64,000 nt of DNA from Anaerobaca sp035448545 (GTDB lineage Bacteria; Planctomycetota; Phycisphaerae; Sedimentisphaerales; Anaerobacaceae), in assembly GCA_035448545.1 (NCBI GenBank), contig DAOTJE010000006.1, positions 124,001 through 188,000 of the forward strand, given 5' to 3'. Positions 9,126 through 16,816 of this stretch are shown here, piece after piece. Position 1 is the first letter of the stretch, and each line of letters starts with the position of its first letter. Below the pieces are notes generated by a model. It was not told the DNA's origin, searched no databases, and saw only the letters and a list, made by a program, of their open reading frames with translations. The translations under genes and the position numbers were made by a program.

Positions 9126-9872
9126 ATGAACTATCAGTTTGCGTCAGAGAGCGTTTCGCAGCACATCGTCAAGTACGGCGTGGACATCCGGCCGACGATC
9201 TCGCCCGAGCAGGACCGCACCAAGCTCCAGGACTACGGCAACTGGCTGGTCGAACAGTTTCCCGACGTCTTCGAGACGCTGCTGTCGGGCCCGCGCGAGC
9301 TGCGGGTTCAGCGGACGTTTATTCTGCCCGACACCAAGCGGGTGGAGCTGCCGACGTTCGTGCTGACTCCTCGCGGTCCGGTCTTCACGTTTCCCGAGCG
9401 GCTCTTCATCGACCGGCCGCACGAGCTGAGCATTCCCGACAAGGACAAGATCTTCCGCAAGGCCTTCGACGAGCTGCGGACGCGCTTCGGCGAACGGACC
9501 GTCCCGCGCGTGGGCGTCGTCCACGAGTTCGTTTTCGATACGGGATACGTTCCCTCACTCGATGTCGTTGCCAGCAGCCTCAAGCACGACCTGTGGCGGC
9601 AGAGGGCGAAGAACCTGCGCATCTTCATCGAGGCCCCGACAGAGGGCAAGAACGTCAACATCGAGATTCGCCCGACGTACCTTCAGCGTGCGGTCCGGCG
9701 GAACGAGGCGGTGCCGGCCGAGGACATGAAGTACGGAATCATCGTCAACGTCGATATCAACAACCAGCAGATCGCCGCCGACCTGACGAAGGCGGAAGTC
9801 AATGACATCCTCGTCTTCGCCAGCGACTACGTCCCCGAGGAGCTGATCCGCTTCCTCAACAACGAATACTGA
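9126..9872 (+). CDS. Conserved-looking hypothetical protein, 248 aa
   Basis: I do not recognise the family. The protein has no signal peptide or membrane segment, so it should be cytoplasmic. It has an even mix of charged and hydrophobic residues with alternating strands (ELRVQRTFILPDTKRVELPTFVLTPRGPVFTFPERLFI) and a beta-rich C-terminal half (KNLRIFIEAPTEGKNVNIEIRPTYLQR, KYGIIVNVDINNQQIAADLTKAEVNDILVFASDYVPEELI). A strong ribosome site and a good promoter (9065-9093) argue it is real and independently expressed. It converges on mcsB with 13 bases between stop codons, so shared function is not implied. Confidence 0.75.
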   Translation: MNYQFASESVSQHIVKYGVDIRPTISPEQDRTKLQDYGNWLVEQFPDVFETLLSGPRELRVQRTFILPDTKRVELPTFVLTPRGPVFTFPERLFIDRPHELSIPDKDKIFRKAFDELRTRFGERTVPRVGVVHEFVFDTGYVPSLDVVASSLKHDLWRQRAKNLRIFIEAPTEGKNVNIEIRPTYLQRAVRRNEAVPAEDMKYGIIVNVDINNQQIAADLTKAEVNDILVFASDYVPEELIRFLNNEY

Positions 9873-9885
9873 GACGGCGACGCGC

Positions 9886-11016
9886 CTACGTCGCCTGGTT
9901 CAGGGCCTGCCGGATGATCTTGGCCCGCAGGGCATCCCGATGGGCCGCGTCGAGCGACTTGCCGTAGTTCAGTTGCAGGTGGGCCGGAAGGGTCAGCATA
10001 AACAGGCGGTTGATCGTGCGGATGGACAAACCCCGGTCGGGGCCGGCTCCTTCACTGCGACTCTTTAGCGCGCAGAGCCGGTCAATGGCCGGTGTCGAGG
10101 CCTGCATGTGCTCCCGCATGTTCAGTCCGAGCCGCAGGTGGCTCAGCAGAGACAGCGCCTCCTGCGAGCTGATCAGGTTGGCGTTCTGAAGCAGCGCCGT
10201 GGCCCGCGCGATCTTGTCGTCGAGCACGTCCACCTGTTTCGCCAGCAGTTGCCGGCGCGCGAGCTTCTCGTACTCCACCATCTCCGGGATGATTGAACTC
10301 TCGAAAGTGGACACGATCGAGCGCTCGCTGACGCCCAGCGTGACCTGGTTGGAGATCTGGTACAGATCGCTTGTCGCCTCGCTGCCCTCCCCGAACAGGC
10401 CGCGCACCGCCAGGTTCATATCTTTGGCGGCCGCGAGGAACTTCTCGATCTGCCCGGTCATCTTCAGCGCAGGCATGTGAAGCATCACCGAGACCCGAAT
10501 CCCGGTGCCGAGGTTCGTCGGACAGGCGGTCAGATAGCCCAAGCGCGGGCTGAAGGCGTAGTCCACCTTCTTCTCGATGTCGTCGTCGATCCGGTCGATC
10601 TGCTCGGCGCACGCGGAGAGCTGACAGCCGGGCTTGAACACCTGGAGGCGCAGGTGATCCTCCTCGTTGATCATGGCGGTAAAGAACTCTCGCCGTGCGA
10701 TGACCACTCCACGCGGGCCTTTGGCCATCGCGTGGTGCCGGCTGATCAGGTGACGTTCGACCAGGAAGCTCCGGCTCAGCGCCGGCGCCTGGTCCACGCT
10801 GACATAGAAGACCTCATCCCCCAGTTCCAGCGCCATCAAGACCGCCTTGAGCTGTTCAAGAATCTTGGATTTCTCCTCGACCGAGCAACTGTGCAGGAAT
10901 TTGTGGCCTGCCAGGTTGCGCGCCAGGCGAATCCGCGACGAGACGACGATATCGGCCAACGGGCCGGAACCACTGAACCAGTCGTTGATGTCGTTGCTGA
11001 TATCCGTAAGCTTCAT
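9886..11016 (-). CDS. mcsB: Protein arginine kinase McsB
   Basis: 376 residues from ATG 11016; an in-frame start 24 bases upstream exists but lacks support. McsB phosphorylates arginine side chains to mark proteins for ClpCP or to inactivate repressors. The phosphagen-kinase fold is evident: SSRIRLARNLAG near the N-terminus, NEEDHLRLQ with the catalytic Glu, and the signature CPTNLGTGIRVSVMLHMP. The C-terminal part (LLSHLRLGLNMREH...RTINRLFMLTLPAHLQ) is the McsB extension that binds phosphoarginine. It lies 44 bases after mcsA, as in Firmicutes operons, but neither ctsR nor clpC is in this neighbourhood, so its targets here cannot be read from context. Confidence 0.9.
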   Translation of the reverse strand: MKLTDISNDINDWFSGSGPLADIVVSSRIRLARNLAGHKFLHSCSVEEKSKILEQLKAVLMALELGDEVFYVSVDQAPALSRSFLVERHLISRHHAMAKGPRGVVIARREFFTAMINEEDHLRLQVFKPGCQLSACAEQIDRIDDDIEKKVDYAFSPRLGYLTACPTNLGTGIRVSVMLHMPALKMTGQIEKFLAAAKDMNLAVRGLFGEGSEATSDLYQISNQVTLGVSERSIVSTFESSIIPEMVEYEKLARRQLLAKQVDVLDDKIARATALLQNANLISSQEALSLLSHLRLGLNMREHMQASTPAIDRLCALKSRSEGAGPDRGLSIRTINRLFMLTLPAHLQLNYGKSLDAAHRDALRAKIIRQALNQAT

Positions 11017-11060
11017 GACAATTACCCGTGAACCCCGCATCCCGAGGAGCGAACCCCGTG

Positions 11061-11555
11061 CTACTCTTGCTGTTTCATCCGATCGCGCAGTTCGGCGGCC
11101 CGTTCGTAGTCTTCTTCGCGGATGGCTTTCTCCAATTCCTGGCGCAGGCTGGACAGCTCGACCAGCTTCTTCGTCTCGCGAGGCACCTTCGACGGGACCT
11201 TGCCGCAGTGTGTGGAACGGCCGTTGTGGGCGTGCTGGATCAGCGGCAGCAGCGAGTGCTCGAAAACCTCGTAGTCATGCGGACAGCCGAGAGTTCCCTC
11301 TCTCTGAAGGCGGTCGAGCGTGAAGCCGCAGTAGGGACAGGCCGAAACCTCGTCGGCCCCGCCCAGCAGCTCATCGTCCGAGGGCTGCGAAGCAAGCAGG
11401 TTGCTGAGCAGGTCGTTGATCGACATCTGGCTCTGCGCGGCGATCCCCTGCTCGGCGGCACACTGCTCGCAGATGTGCATCTCGTGGCGAACACCCTCGG
11501 TGATCTCTGTCAGATGGATGGTCGCCGTTCGCTTGTTACAGATCTGGCACTGCAT
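11061..11555 (-). CDS. mcsA: McsA-like activator of protein arginine kinase (UVR domain, zinc ribbons)
   Basis: 164 residues. The N-terminus has CxxC pairs (CQICNKRTATIHL...CEQC), a second zinc ribbon follows (CPYCGFTL...), and the C-terminal 40 residues form a UvrB/UvrC (UVR) motif: LRQELEKAIREEDYERAAELRDRMK. This architecture is that of McsA, which binds zinc and stimulates McsB. A third region (THCGKVP) is also typical. It is the first gene of a two-gene operon with mcsB. The alternative label, generic UvrB/UvrC motif protein, is less specific but not wrong. Confidence 0.88.
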   Translation of the reverse strand: MQCQICNKRTATIHLTEITEGVRHEMHICEQCAAEQGIAAQSQMSINDLLSNLLASQPSDDELLGGADEVSACPYCGFTLDRLQREGTLGCPHDYEVFEHSLLPLIQHAHNGRSTHCGKVPSKVPRETKKLVELSSLRQELEKAIREEDYERAAELRDRMKQQE

Positions 11556-11788
11556 ACGTGGTCACAAATCCCATTTCCGTCGCGCGGATACCCCCGGCCG
11601 GCCGATCGACGCACAGGCCGCCAGACGCGGCGATTTCCGCATCCATTCTACACCAAGATCGTCTGCGCGTATATCGTCAATTTCGGTCTCCGGACACCAG
11701 CACGCTACGCTCTCTCCAGAGGGTCTGTACGCTCGGAACGACCCGCTGGTTTCCCTGACGGACCGATCCGGTGGTTGGGGCCTCGCCG

Positions 11789-12295
11789 CTACTTGCGGCA
11801 ATCTCTGAGTTTGCTGAAGCGGCCCTCCAGGCGTTTGTGGACGCTGGCCGGGATCAGGTTCGACAGGTCGCCGCCCAGCGAGGCGATCTCGCGGATCAGC
11901 GTCGAGCTGGTGAACCCGTATTGCTCGCTGGTCATGATGAAAATCGTCTCGATGCCCGCCACGGCGCGGTTGGTCATGGCCAGCTGGAACTCGTACTGTA
12001 CGTCGGTGAGGCTGCGCAGGCCGCGCAGGATGACCGATGCCTGTCGGCGGGCGGCGTATTCCACCGTCAGGCCCTCGAAGCTCTCGACTGAGACGCCGGG
12101 CAGACCTTCGATCAGCTCGGCGATCATCTCGACCCGCTCGGCGGGGGTGAAAAGCTGGTTCTTGATCGGGCTGCGGCCGACCGCGATGATCAGCTCATCG
12201 AACAGTCTCATGCCCCGACGGACCACGTCCATGTGACCGTTCGTGATCGGATCGAACGAGCCGGGGAAGATCGCCCTGACAAACTTATCGCCCAT
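11789..12295 (-). CDS. coaD: Phosphopantetheine adenylyltransferase
   Basis: About 168 residues, normal length. It transfers AMP to 4'-phosphopantetheine, the penultimate step of coenzyme A synthesis. Visible motifs: the nucleotidyltransferase PGSFDPITNGHMDVVRR (T/HxGH), VGRSPIKNQLFT, ILRGLRSLTDVQYEFQLAMTNR and the C-terminal TSEQYGFTSSTLIREIASLGGDL. Two in-frame ATGs exist (12301 and 12295); AAGGA lies 9 bases before the second and only 3 before the first, so 12295 is preferred. It has its own promoter (12328-12356). A 230-base gap with no visible features separates it from mcsA. Confidence 0.95.
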   Translation of the reverse strand: MGDKFVRAIFPGSFDPITNGHMDVVRRGMRLFDELIIAVGRSPIKNQLFTPAERVEMIAELIEGLPGVSVESFEGLTVEYAARRQASVILRGLRSLTDVQYEFQLAMTNRAVAGIETIFIMTSEQYGFTSSTLIREIASLGGDLSNLIPASVHKRLEGRFSKLRDCRK

Positions 12296-12327
12296 AATCA
12301 TCTTTCCTTAGGGGAACATAAGCCGGC

Positions 12328-12356
12328 ATTATACCCATCCATCCCAGCCGCGGCAA
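12328..12356 (-). promoter_or_regulatory. Promoter of coaD, TTGCCG-N17-TATAAT
   Basis: On the minus strand TTGCCG (12356-12351) is 17 bases from a perfect TATAAT (12333-12328), giving a predicted start near 12321 and a leader of about 26 bases. Confidence 0.65.
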
Positions 12357-12429
12357 GCCCTGCCGACCTGCCAAAATTCCCGCCGCCCCGAGCGGAGTTG
12401 TGCCGGCATACCGCAAGAATCCGAAATCC

Positions 12430-12545
12430 GAAGCACGAATATCGACGGTCAAAGCATAGATCAAATCGCAAAGTGCAAGAATGAGGACGTGATCCGCCGA
12501 AGGCGGATTCCGCTGTCTTGATATTTGCTTCTTGCTCTTTGATTC
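12430..12545. repeat. Dispersed intergenic repeat, copy 2 (inverted relative to copy 1)
   Basis: Read on the minus strand, this holds the same series of blocks as 5339-5430: GCAAGAAGCA, AATCCGCCTTCGGCGGAT and CTTGCACTTTGCGATTTGAT. The flanking text at 12414-12440 (AATCCGAAATCCGAAGCACG) looks low-complexity and may belong to the element. The gap between coaD and the DUF503 gene consists largely of this. Confidence 0.6.
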
Positions 12546-12639
12546 TCGTTGGGTTTGTTTCGGATCCCTTCGGCTTCGCTCAGGCCAAGTTCGCTGTTTC
12601 GAGATTCGAGTCTCCCTCCGTTGGGGTCTCGTCCGCCGG

Positions 12640-12668
12640 TTGACCGCCGCGAACCGCCCTGCTATCCT
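12640..12668 (+). promoter_or_regulatory. Promoter of the DUF503 gene, TTGACC-N17-TATCCT
   Basis: TTGACC (12640-12645) and TATCCT (12663-12668) are 17 bases apart; transcription would start near 12675, about 60 bases before the ATG at 12734. Confidence 0.5.
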
Positions 12669-12733
12669 GCCGGCGGATGCAAACGGAACCACGGGCTGTA
12701 CGAGCGCCGCCGCTCGGCGCTGGGAGTCGGGAT

Positions 12734-13018
12734 ATGCTGGTCGGAACGATGACCGCTCAGATGTACATGCACGGGATCGGCTCGCTCAAGGAGAAACGCA
12801 GCATCGTCAAGAGCGTGATCGGCCGGCTCCAGAGCCGCTTCAACGTCTCCGTCTCCGAGGTCGACCACCAGGACAACAAGACCAGCGCCGTCATCGGCAT
12901 CGCCGTCGTCGGCAACGATTCGCAGTTCATCGGCCAGCAGCTCGACGCCGTCCTCAAATTCATGCGAAACGACGCCCGTTTCTACCTCGGCCAGGTCGAC
13001 CGCGAAATCTTCTCATAG
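12734..13018 (+). CDS. DUF503 (YlxP-like) family protein
   Basis: 94 residues, matching the usual ~95 for the family when started at ATG 12734 (MLVGTMTAQMYMHG). The motif IGSLKEKRSIVKSVIGRLQSRFNVSVSEVD is the DUF503 hallmark. In many bacteria the gene sits with rbfA/truB/infB in the ribosome maturation region; here it stands alone with its own promoter. The biochemical role is not established; a ribosome-linked function is inferred from genomic context in other phyla. Confidence 0.85.
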   Translation: MLVGTMTAQMYMHGIGSLKEKRSIVKSVIGRLQSRFNVSVSEVDHQDNKTSAVIGIAVVGNDSQFIGQQLDAVLKFMRNDARFYLGQVDREIFS

Positions 13019-13091
13019 GGCCGCATGCGTTTGCATCTGAGAGAACGTCATTTCAGCAAGACGAAAACGGAGCCCATAACAATCTCTGAAC

Positions 13092-13442
13092 CTATGCGTC
13101 TGTGGTCCACGCACGGTCGTCGGGGAGGACCTGGATGCCTTCGCGGCGGGCGATTTCGATGATGGGGGTGGCGGCATCTTCGACCCATTGGCGCTGGCCG
13201 CAGGGGATCGGCTCGATCCGGCTGTCGGTACGTGCGGCGACACGCCATAGGCAGTTGACTGCATCGCGCGAATACGTCCCATCGAACGTGGGCGAGACCA
13301 CCAGCAGATCGATGTCGCTCCACCGGCTCGGACGGCCGGAGGCGTAGGAGCCGAAGATCACACCCATGCCCGGCAGGATGCCCTGCCCAGCGATATTCCG
13401 CAGATACCGTCGAACGATCTCTAGAACTGCTGCGTCAGCCAT
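13092..13442 (-). CDS. MNT-type nucleotidyltransferase antitoxin
   Basis: 116 residues with the minimal nucleotidyltransferase motif GSX10DXD (GSYASGRPSRWSDIDLLVV). In HEPN/MNT modules this enzyme AMPylates the partner HEPN RNase near its active site and so silences it. Its start overlaps the end of the HEPN gene by 22 bases, so the two are co-transcribed and probably translationally coupled. A divergent C-terminal half (DDRAWTTDA end) carries no motif I recognise. Confidence 0.82.
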   Translation of the reverse strand: MADAAVLEIVRRYLRNIAGQGILPGMGVIFGSYASGRPSRWSDIDLLVVSPTFDGTYSRDAVNCLWRVAARTDSRIEPIPCGQRQWVEDAATPIIEIARREGIQVLPDDRAWTTDA

Positions 13443-13801
13443 GCCAGGACCTCTTGTGACCGGGCCAAATAGCGCGCCGCCTCCTCCGGGCCGGGCGCCG
13501 GAGCAAACGCCTCGGGATAGCGGCCTTCAAGACTAAACTGATTCATCTCAGCCAGCAGATCAATTTGCCGGCTGTCGGGCTCCAAACCGGCCAACTGACT
13601 CAAACGCATCGGATTGTGGATTCGAGGGGGGACATCCCGAGTACGGCGGCAGACGAGCGCCTTGAGCATCTTCTGCAGGGCCAAATGGGCGAAAAACAAC
13701 CCATGCCGGCCGTTGCCGTCCTCCACCAGCTTGGCAGCAACGTGCCAGTCCTCATTCGCACCCTGACGCCAGTATCCGACTTGTCTGTCCACATCGAACA
13801 T
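13421..13801 (-). CDS. HEPN-domain toxin
   Basis: About 126 residues from ATG 13801; a longer frame reaches 13861. The helical HEPN core is seen in ANEDWHVAAKLVEDGNGRHGLFFAHLALQKMLKALVCRRT, followed by the catalytic RX6H motif (RDVPPRIH). HEPN proteins of this type are RNases kept inactive by the adjacent MNT nucleotidyltransferase, whose gene overlaps the 3' end. The order (toxin first) and overlap are typical. The cellular target cannot be read from sequence. Confidence 0.82.
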   Translation of the reverse strand: MFDVDRQVGYWRQGANEDWHVAAKLVEDGNGRHGLFFAHLALQKMLKALVCRRTRDVPPRIHNPMRLSQLAGLEPDSRQIDLLAEMNQFSLEGRYPEAFAPAPGPEEAARYLARSQEVLAWLTQQF

Positions 13802-13867
13802 GGTTTCCCAAGGTATTCTAATCGCGCCCCGCCTTGACATCAATGCCCAGAAGAGAACCACTCATCT

Positions 13868-14484
13868 CTACTCGTCGGCGAAGAAGAGGCGGCGGGCGGC
13901 GGTCAGGCCGCACTTCTGGTGTTTGTGGTAGGCGCAGGCGGCGCGGTCTGTGATCTGCAATCCGGATTCTCGCGCCAGCCAGCCGGCGACGGCCGCATCG
14001 AGCGTGTACGCCTCGGGAGCCATGAAGCCCGTGGTCAGCAGGACCGAGCGGCACTGAAGCTCCGCCAGACGCGGCCCGAAATAGGGCTTGCTCTTGCAGG
14101 CCAGGATGATGGCCTGCCTTGTCCCCGCGTCGGGCTCGCGCTGCGGCTGGGCGACGATGAAGTCCATCAGGCCGTTGTGCCCGACATAGACGACGAGGTC
14201 CGCCGCGCCGTGAAGGCCAAGCGAATCGGCTCCACAGGGCAGCGTCGTCGGGTTCTTCCCCGCTGCCGCATCGAGGAAATCCCGGACGGCCTTCTTGATC
14301 TCGCGGCCCAGTACAGGTTGTTGGCCGGGTCGTGTCCGTCGCCCAGCGTTTTCGGAACCGGCACGATCCCCTGATGCTCGTTGTCGCATAAAGCCACGCA
14401 GACATGAATGGTCCGAATCTTGTCTTGCGCGGGCACAGAAGTAAGGAGCAGCGAGCCGAGCACCACGTACGCTGCGATTCTCAT
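13868..14484 (-). pseudogene. Frameshifted secreted hypothetical protein
   Basis: An ATG at 14484 opens a signal peptide (MRIAAYVVLGSLLLTSVPAQ) and continues IRTIHVCVALCDNEHQGIVPVPKTLGDGHDPANNLYW. Then the frame breaks at a run of three C (plus strand 14307-14309). The adjacent frame continues GREIKKAVRDFLDAAAGKN...VVYVGHNGLMDF...AACAYHKHQKC to the stop at 13868. Adding one G to the run on the coding strand restores a single ~205-residue protein. I do not know the function; the body is an alpha/beta-looking domain with VYVGHNG. The break is either a recent inactivating deletion or a homopolymer sequencing error. Confidence 0.7.
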
Positions 14485-14581
14485 GTCGACCTCCGAACAG
14501 CCCCACAGCCCCTTTGACTGTATCGGCAACTCGCAGACTTCATTGCCAGCCAATCCTGTAGGGCGCTTTCCGGGGAGCATT

Positions 14582-15625
14582 TCACAGGGTCTTGTCGACG
14601 ATGTACTGGGCGCTGAGGAAGACATCGATGCCGATAACGGCGTAGAGGATGAGCCCTCGCAGCCGCGGCAGACGCAGCTTCTGGCGTGTCATCGTGAAAA
14701 CGACCACCACGGCGATCGCGGCGACGAGGTACATTTTGGCCGCCTCGACGAACAGCCGTGCGTAGCCGTCCCCCAGACCGAAGGCGGCCTGGAATTGCTC
14801 GGCCGCCAGCAGCAGCGTCGCGATCGCCAGGACGCCGGGAACGATGGCCGCGATCAACACCCACTTGCCGTCCGAGTAACTCGCTTCAATCAGACCCTGC
14901 AGCCCGATGCCCGCCTGGACGGCCAGGCACACCAGCGGAATGCTCAACCAGAGGATCGGGCTGATGCCCAGCCACTCGAGCTGGGCGGGCGCCAAGAATG
15001 ACCGGCTGAACGCCAGGGCAAAACCGCAGACCAGGATCAGCAGGATCCCGTATCGTCGGGCGCGAAGCACCATCGCCAGACCGAGAATCAGGGCCGCGAC
15101 AGGAGCGTGATACAGGCCGGGCAGAGCGGTCGTGCGGGTGACCATCACCAGAGGCGCGACGAAGCCGAATAAGTCGGCCGGCTTGGGCGCCGCCTGGACG
15201 GGGGCCGCAAACAGACGGTAGTCTTCCCCCGCGCTGATACGGAAGAACAACACCACCGCGAGAAAGGGCAGCAAGGACAACAGGGCAGTCACCGCACCGC
15301 TCTTGCGACCCAGGTAAGCAGCCGGCATGAACAACCAAGGGATGCCTGCGGCCAACAGGACCGCCGTCTCGTGAAACCGCGCCAGCGACAACACGAACGG
15401 CCCGAAACCATAGACCAACCCGGCCAGGAAAGACCCGGAAAAGCCGACCACCCAGCGACGACTCAGCAGGAAGCAGCCGGCCGCCGCCACACACACGCCG
15501 ATGGGCAACAGCCATCGTCCCGGCGTGAACCCGCTGCAATGCGGACGATACAGATAGGCCGCGAACACCACGTAGAGGATCGCGGCAACCGCCGGCCGCA
15601 TCAGGTTCTGCTTGCGTCGCGACAT
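14582..15625 (-). CDS. Polytopic membrane protein of unknown function
   Basis: 347 residues when started at MSRRKQNLMRP (ATG 15625); a longer frame begins at 15700 but its extra 25 residues are Arg/Gly-rich and unlikely. Roughly nine to ten hydrophobic segments run through the protein (for example AILYVVFAAYLY, LLSLLPFLAVVLFF, LILGLAMVL, LILVCGFALAF, WVLIAAIVPGVLAIATLLL, YLVAAIAVVVVFT). No transporter or enzyme motif stands out, and the family is not recognised. It ends about 100 bases before the frameshifted gene and is separate from the purF-purM operon. Confidence 0.7.
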   Translation of the reverse strand: MSRRKQNLMRPAVAAILYVVFAAYLYRPHCSGFTPGRWLLPIGVCVAAAGCFLLSRRWVVGFSGSFLAGLVYGFGPFVLSLARFHETAVLLAAGIPWLFMPAAYLGRKSGAVTALLSLLPFLAVVLFFRISAGEDYRLFAAPVQAAPKPADLFGFVAPLVMVTRTTALPGLYHAPVAALILGLAMVLRARRYGILLILVCGFALAFSRSFLAPAQLEWLGISPILWLSIPLVCLAVQAGIGLQGLIEASYSDGKWVLIAAIVPGVLAIATLLLAAEQFQAAFGLGDGYARLFVEAAKMYLVAAIAVVVVFTMTRQKLRLPRLRGLILYAVIGIDVFLSAQYIVDKTL

Positions 15626-15745
15626 GGTCAGCGTTCGGCCTCCGCCGGGGCGCCGGCCACTCTCAAGACAGGACGATCTCTGTCCCGGATACTGCTGCAA
15701 ACGTCAAGAATAAGAATCGCTTGTTTCTTCAAGGCGCCGCGTCCG

Positions 15746-16816
15746 TCAGTTCTTCAGGACGACCTTTCCGCTGCCGGCCGTGACGGTCCCGATCCGGTTG
15801 ACCTTTTCTCCCCATTTCTGGAGACTCCTGGCGATCGAGTCGGCGAAGTCGGCCGCAACGATCAGCACGTAGCCGATCCCCATATTGAAGACACGGAACA
15901 TCTCCGCTTCCTCGACCGGCCCGGTCTTCTGCAGGAAAGAGAAGATCTTCGGCCTCGGCCAGCTCGATTTCCGGATTACCGCATTGCAGTCCTTCGGCAG
16001 GACACGCGGGATGTTGCCGACCAGGCCGCTGCCGGTGATGTGGGCCATCGCATGTACCACGCGCTTGACCCTGTATTGGTTCAGCAGCTTGATGATCGGC
16101 TGGACATAGATCCGCGTCGGCGTCAGCAGCGCCTCCCCGACAGTCGTGCCGTCGAGCTCGTCCAGGACATCGGTCATCTTGAGGCGGGCCTGTTTGAAGC
16201 AGATCTTGCGCGCGAGGGCGTAGCCGTTGCTGTGCAGACCGCTGGAACGCAGCCCCAGGATAACGTCGCCCGGCCGCACGTGCGTGCCGGTGATGGTCTT
16301 GTCCCGCTCGACGACGCCCACCGCAAAGCCGGCCAGATCGAAATCGCCCTTGCGATAGGTGTCGGGCATCTCGGCGGTCTCGCCGCCCAGCAGGGCGCAG
16401 TCGGCCATGCGGCAGCCGACGGCAATCCCCTTGACCAGCTCGGCCACCAGCGCCGGCTCCAGCGTGTGGAGCGCCACGTAATCGAGGAAGAACAGCGGCT
16501 CGGCTCCGAGCACAAGCATGTCGTTGACGCTCATCGCCACCAGGTCGATACCGATCGTGTCGAACTTTCTGGCTTTGGCCGCCAACTGCACCTTGCTGCC
16601 GACGCCGTCGGTGCAGGCGACCAGCACCGGGTTCTTATAGTTCTTCTTGAAGAGCTTCTCGTCGTAGTCCAGACGAAACAGTCCGGCGAAACCACCCGGC
16701 AGCGCGATCACTCTCGGTCCGAACGTGCTGGTCAGGCTGGACTGAATCCGCTCGACCATCTCGTCGTTGGCGTCGATATTGACGCCCGCCTGCTTGTAGC
16801 TTACGTACTTAGTCAT
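15746..16816 (-). CDS. purM: Phosphoribosylformylglycinamidine cyclo-ligase (AIR synthetase)
   Basis: 356 residues, typical length. It closes the imidazole ring to form aminoimidazole ribonucleotide in purine synthesis, using ATP. Visible signatures: YKQAGVNIDANDEMVERI at the N-terminus, ACTDGVGSKVQLA, DLVAMSVNDMLVLGAEPLFFLDY, GGETAEMPDTY, GLRSSGLHSNGYALAR, PTRIYVQPI and AHITGSGLVGNIPRVLP. Its start overlaps the end of purF by 8 bases, so the two purine genes are translationally coupled. Confidence 0.97.
   Translation of the reverse strand: MTKYVSYKQAGVNIDANDEMVERIQSSLTSTFGPRVIALPGGFAGLFRLDYDEKLFKKNYKNPVLVACTDGVGSKVQLAAKARKFDTIGIDLVAMSVNDMLVLGAEPLFFLDYVALHTLEPALVAELVKGIAVGCRMADCALLGGETAEMPDTYRKGDFDLAGFAVGVVERDKTITGTHVRPGDVILGLRSSGLHSNGYALARKICFKQARLKMTDVLDELDGTTVGEALLTPTRIYVQPIIKLLNQYRVKRVVHAMAHITGSGLVGNIPRVLPKDCNAVIRKSSWPRPKIFSFLQKTGPVEEAEMFRVFNMGIGYVLIVAADFADSIARSLQKWGEKVNRIGTVTAGSGKVVLKN

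Noticed and set aside
7178..9127. 649-codon minus-strand frame opposite the histidine kinase
   Set aside because: Antisense shadow of kinase and receiver coding sequence with no recognisable domain.
12285..12692. 135-codon minus-strand frame upstream of coaD
   Set aside because: It is a translation of repeat family A plus flanks (PPSADHVLILALCDL-type peptide) and overlaps the coaD and DUF503 promoters.
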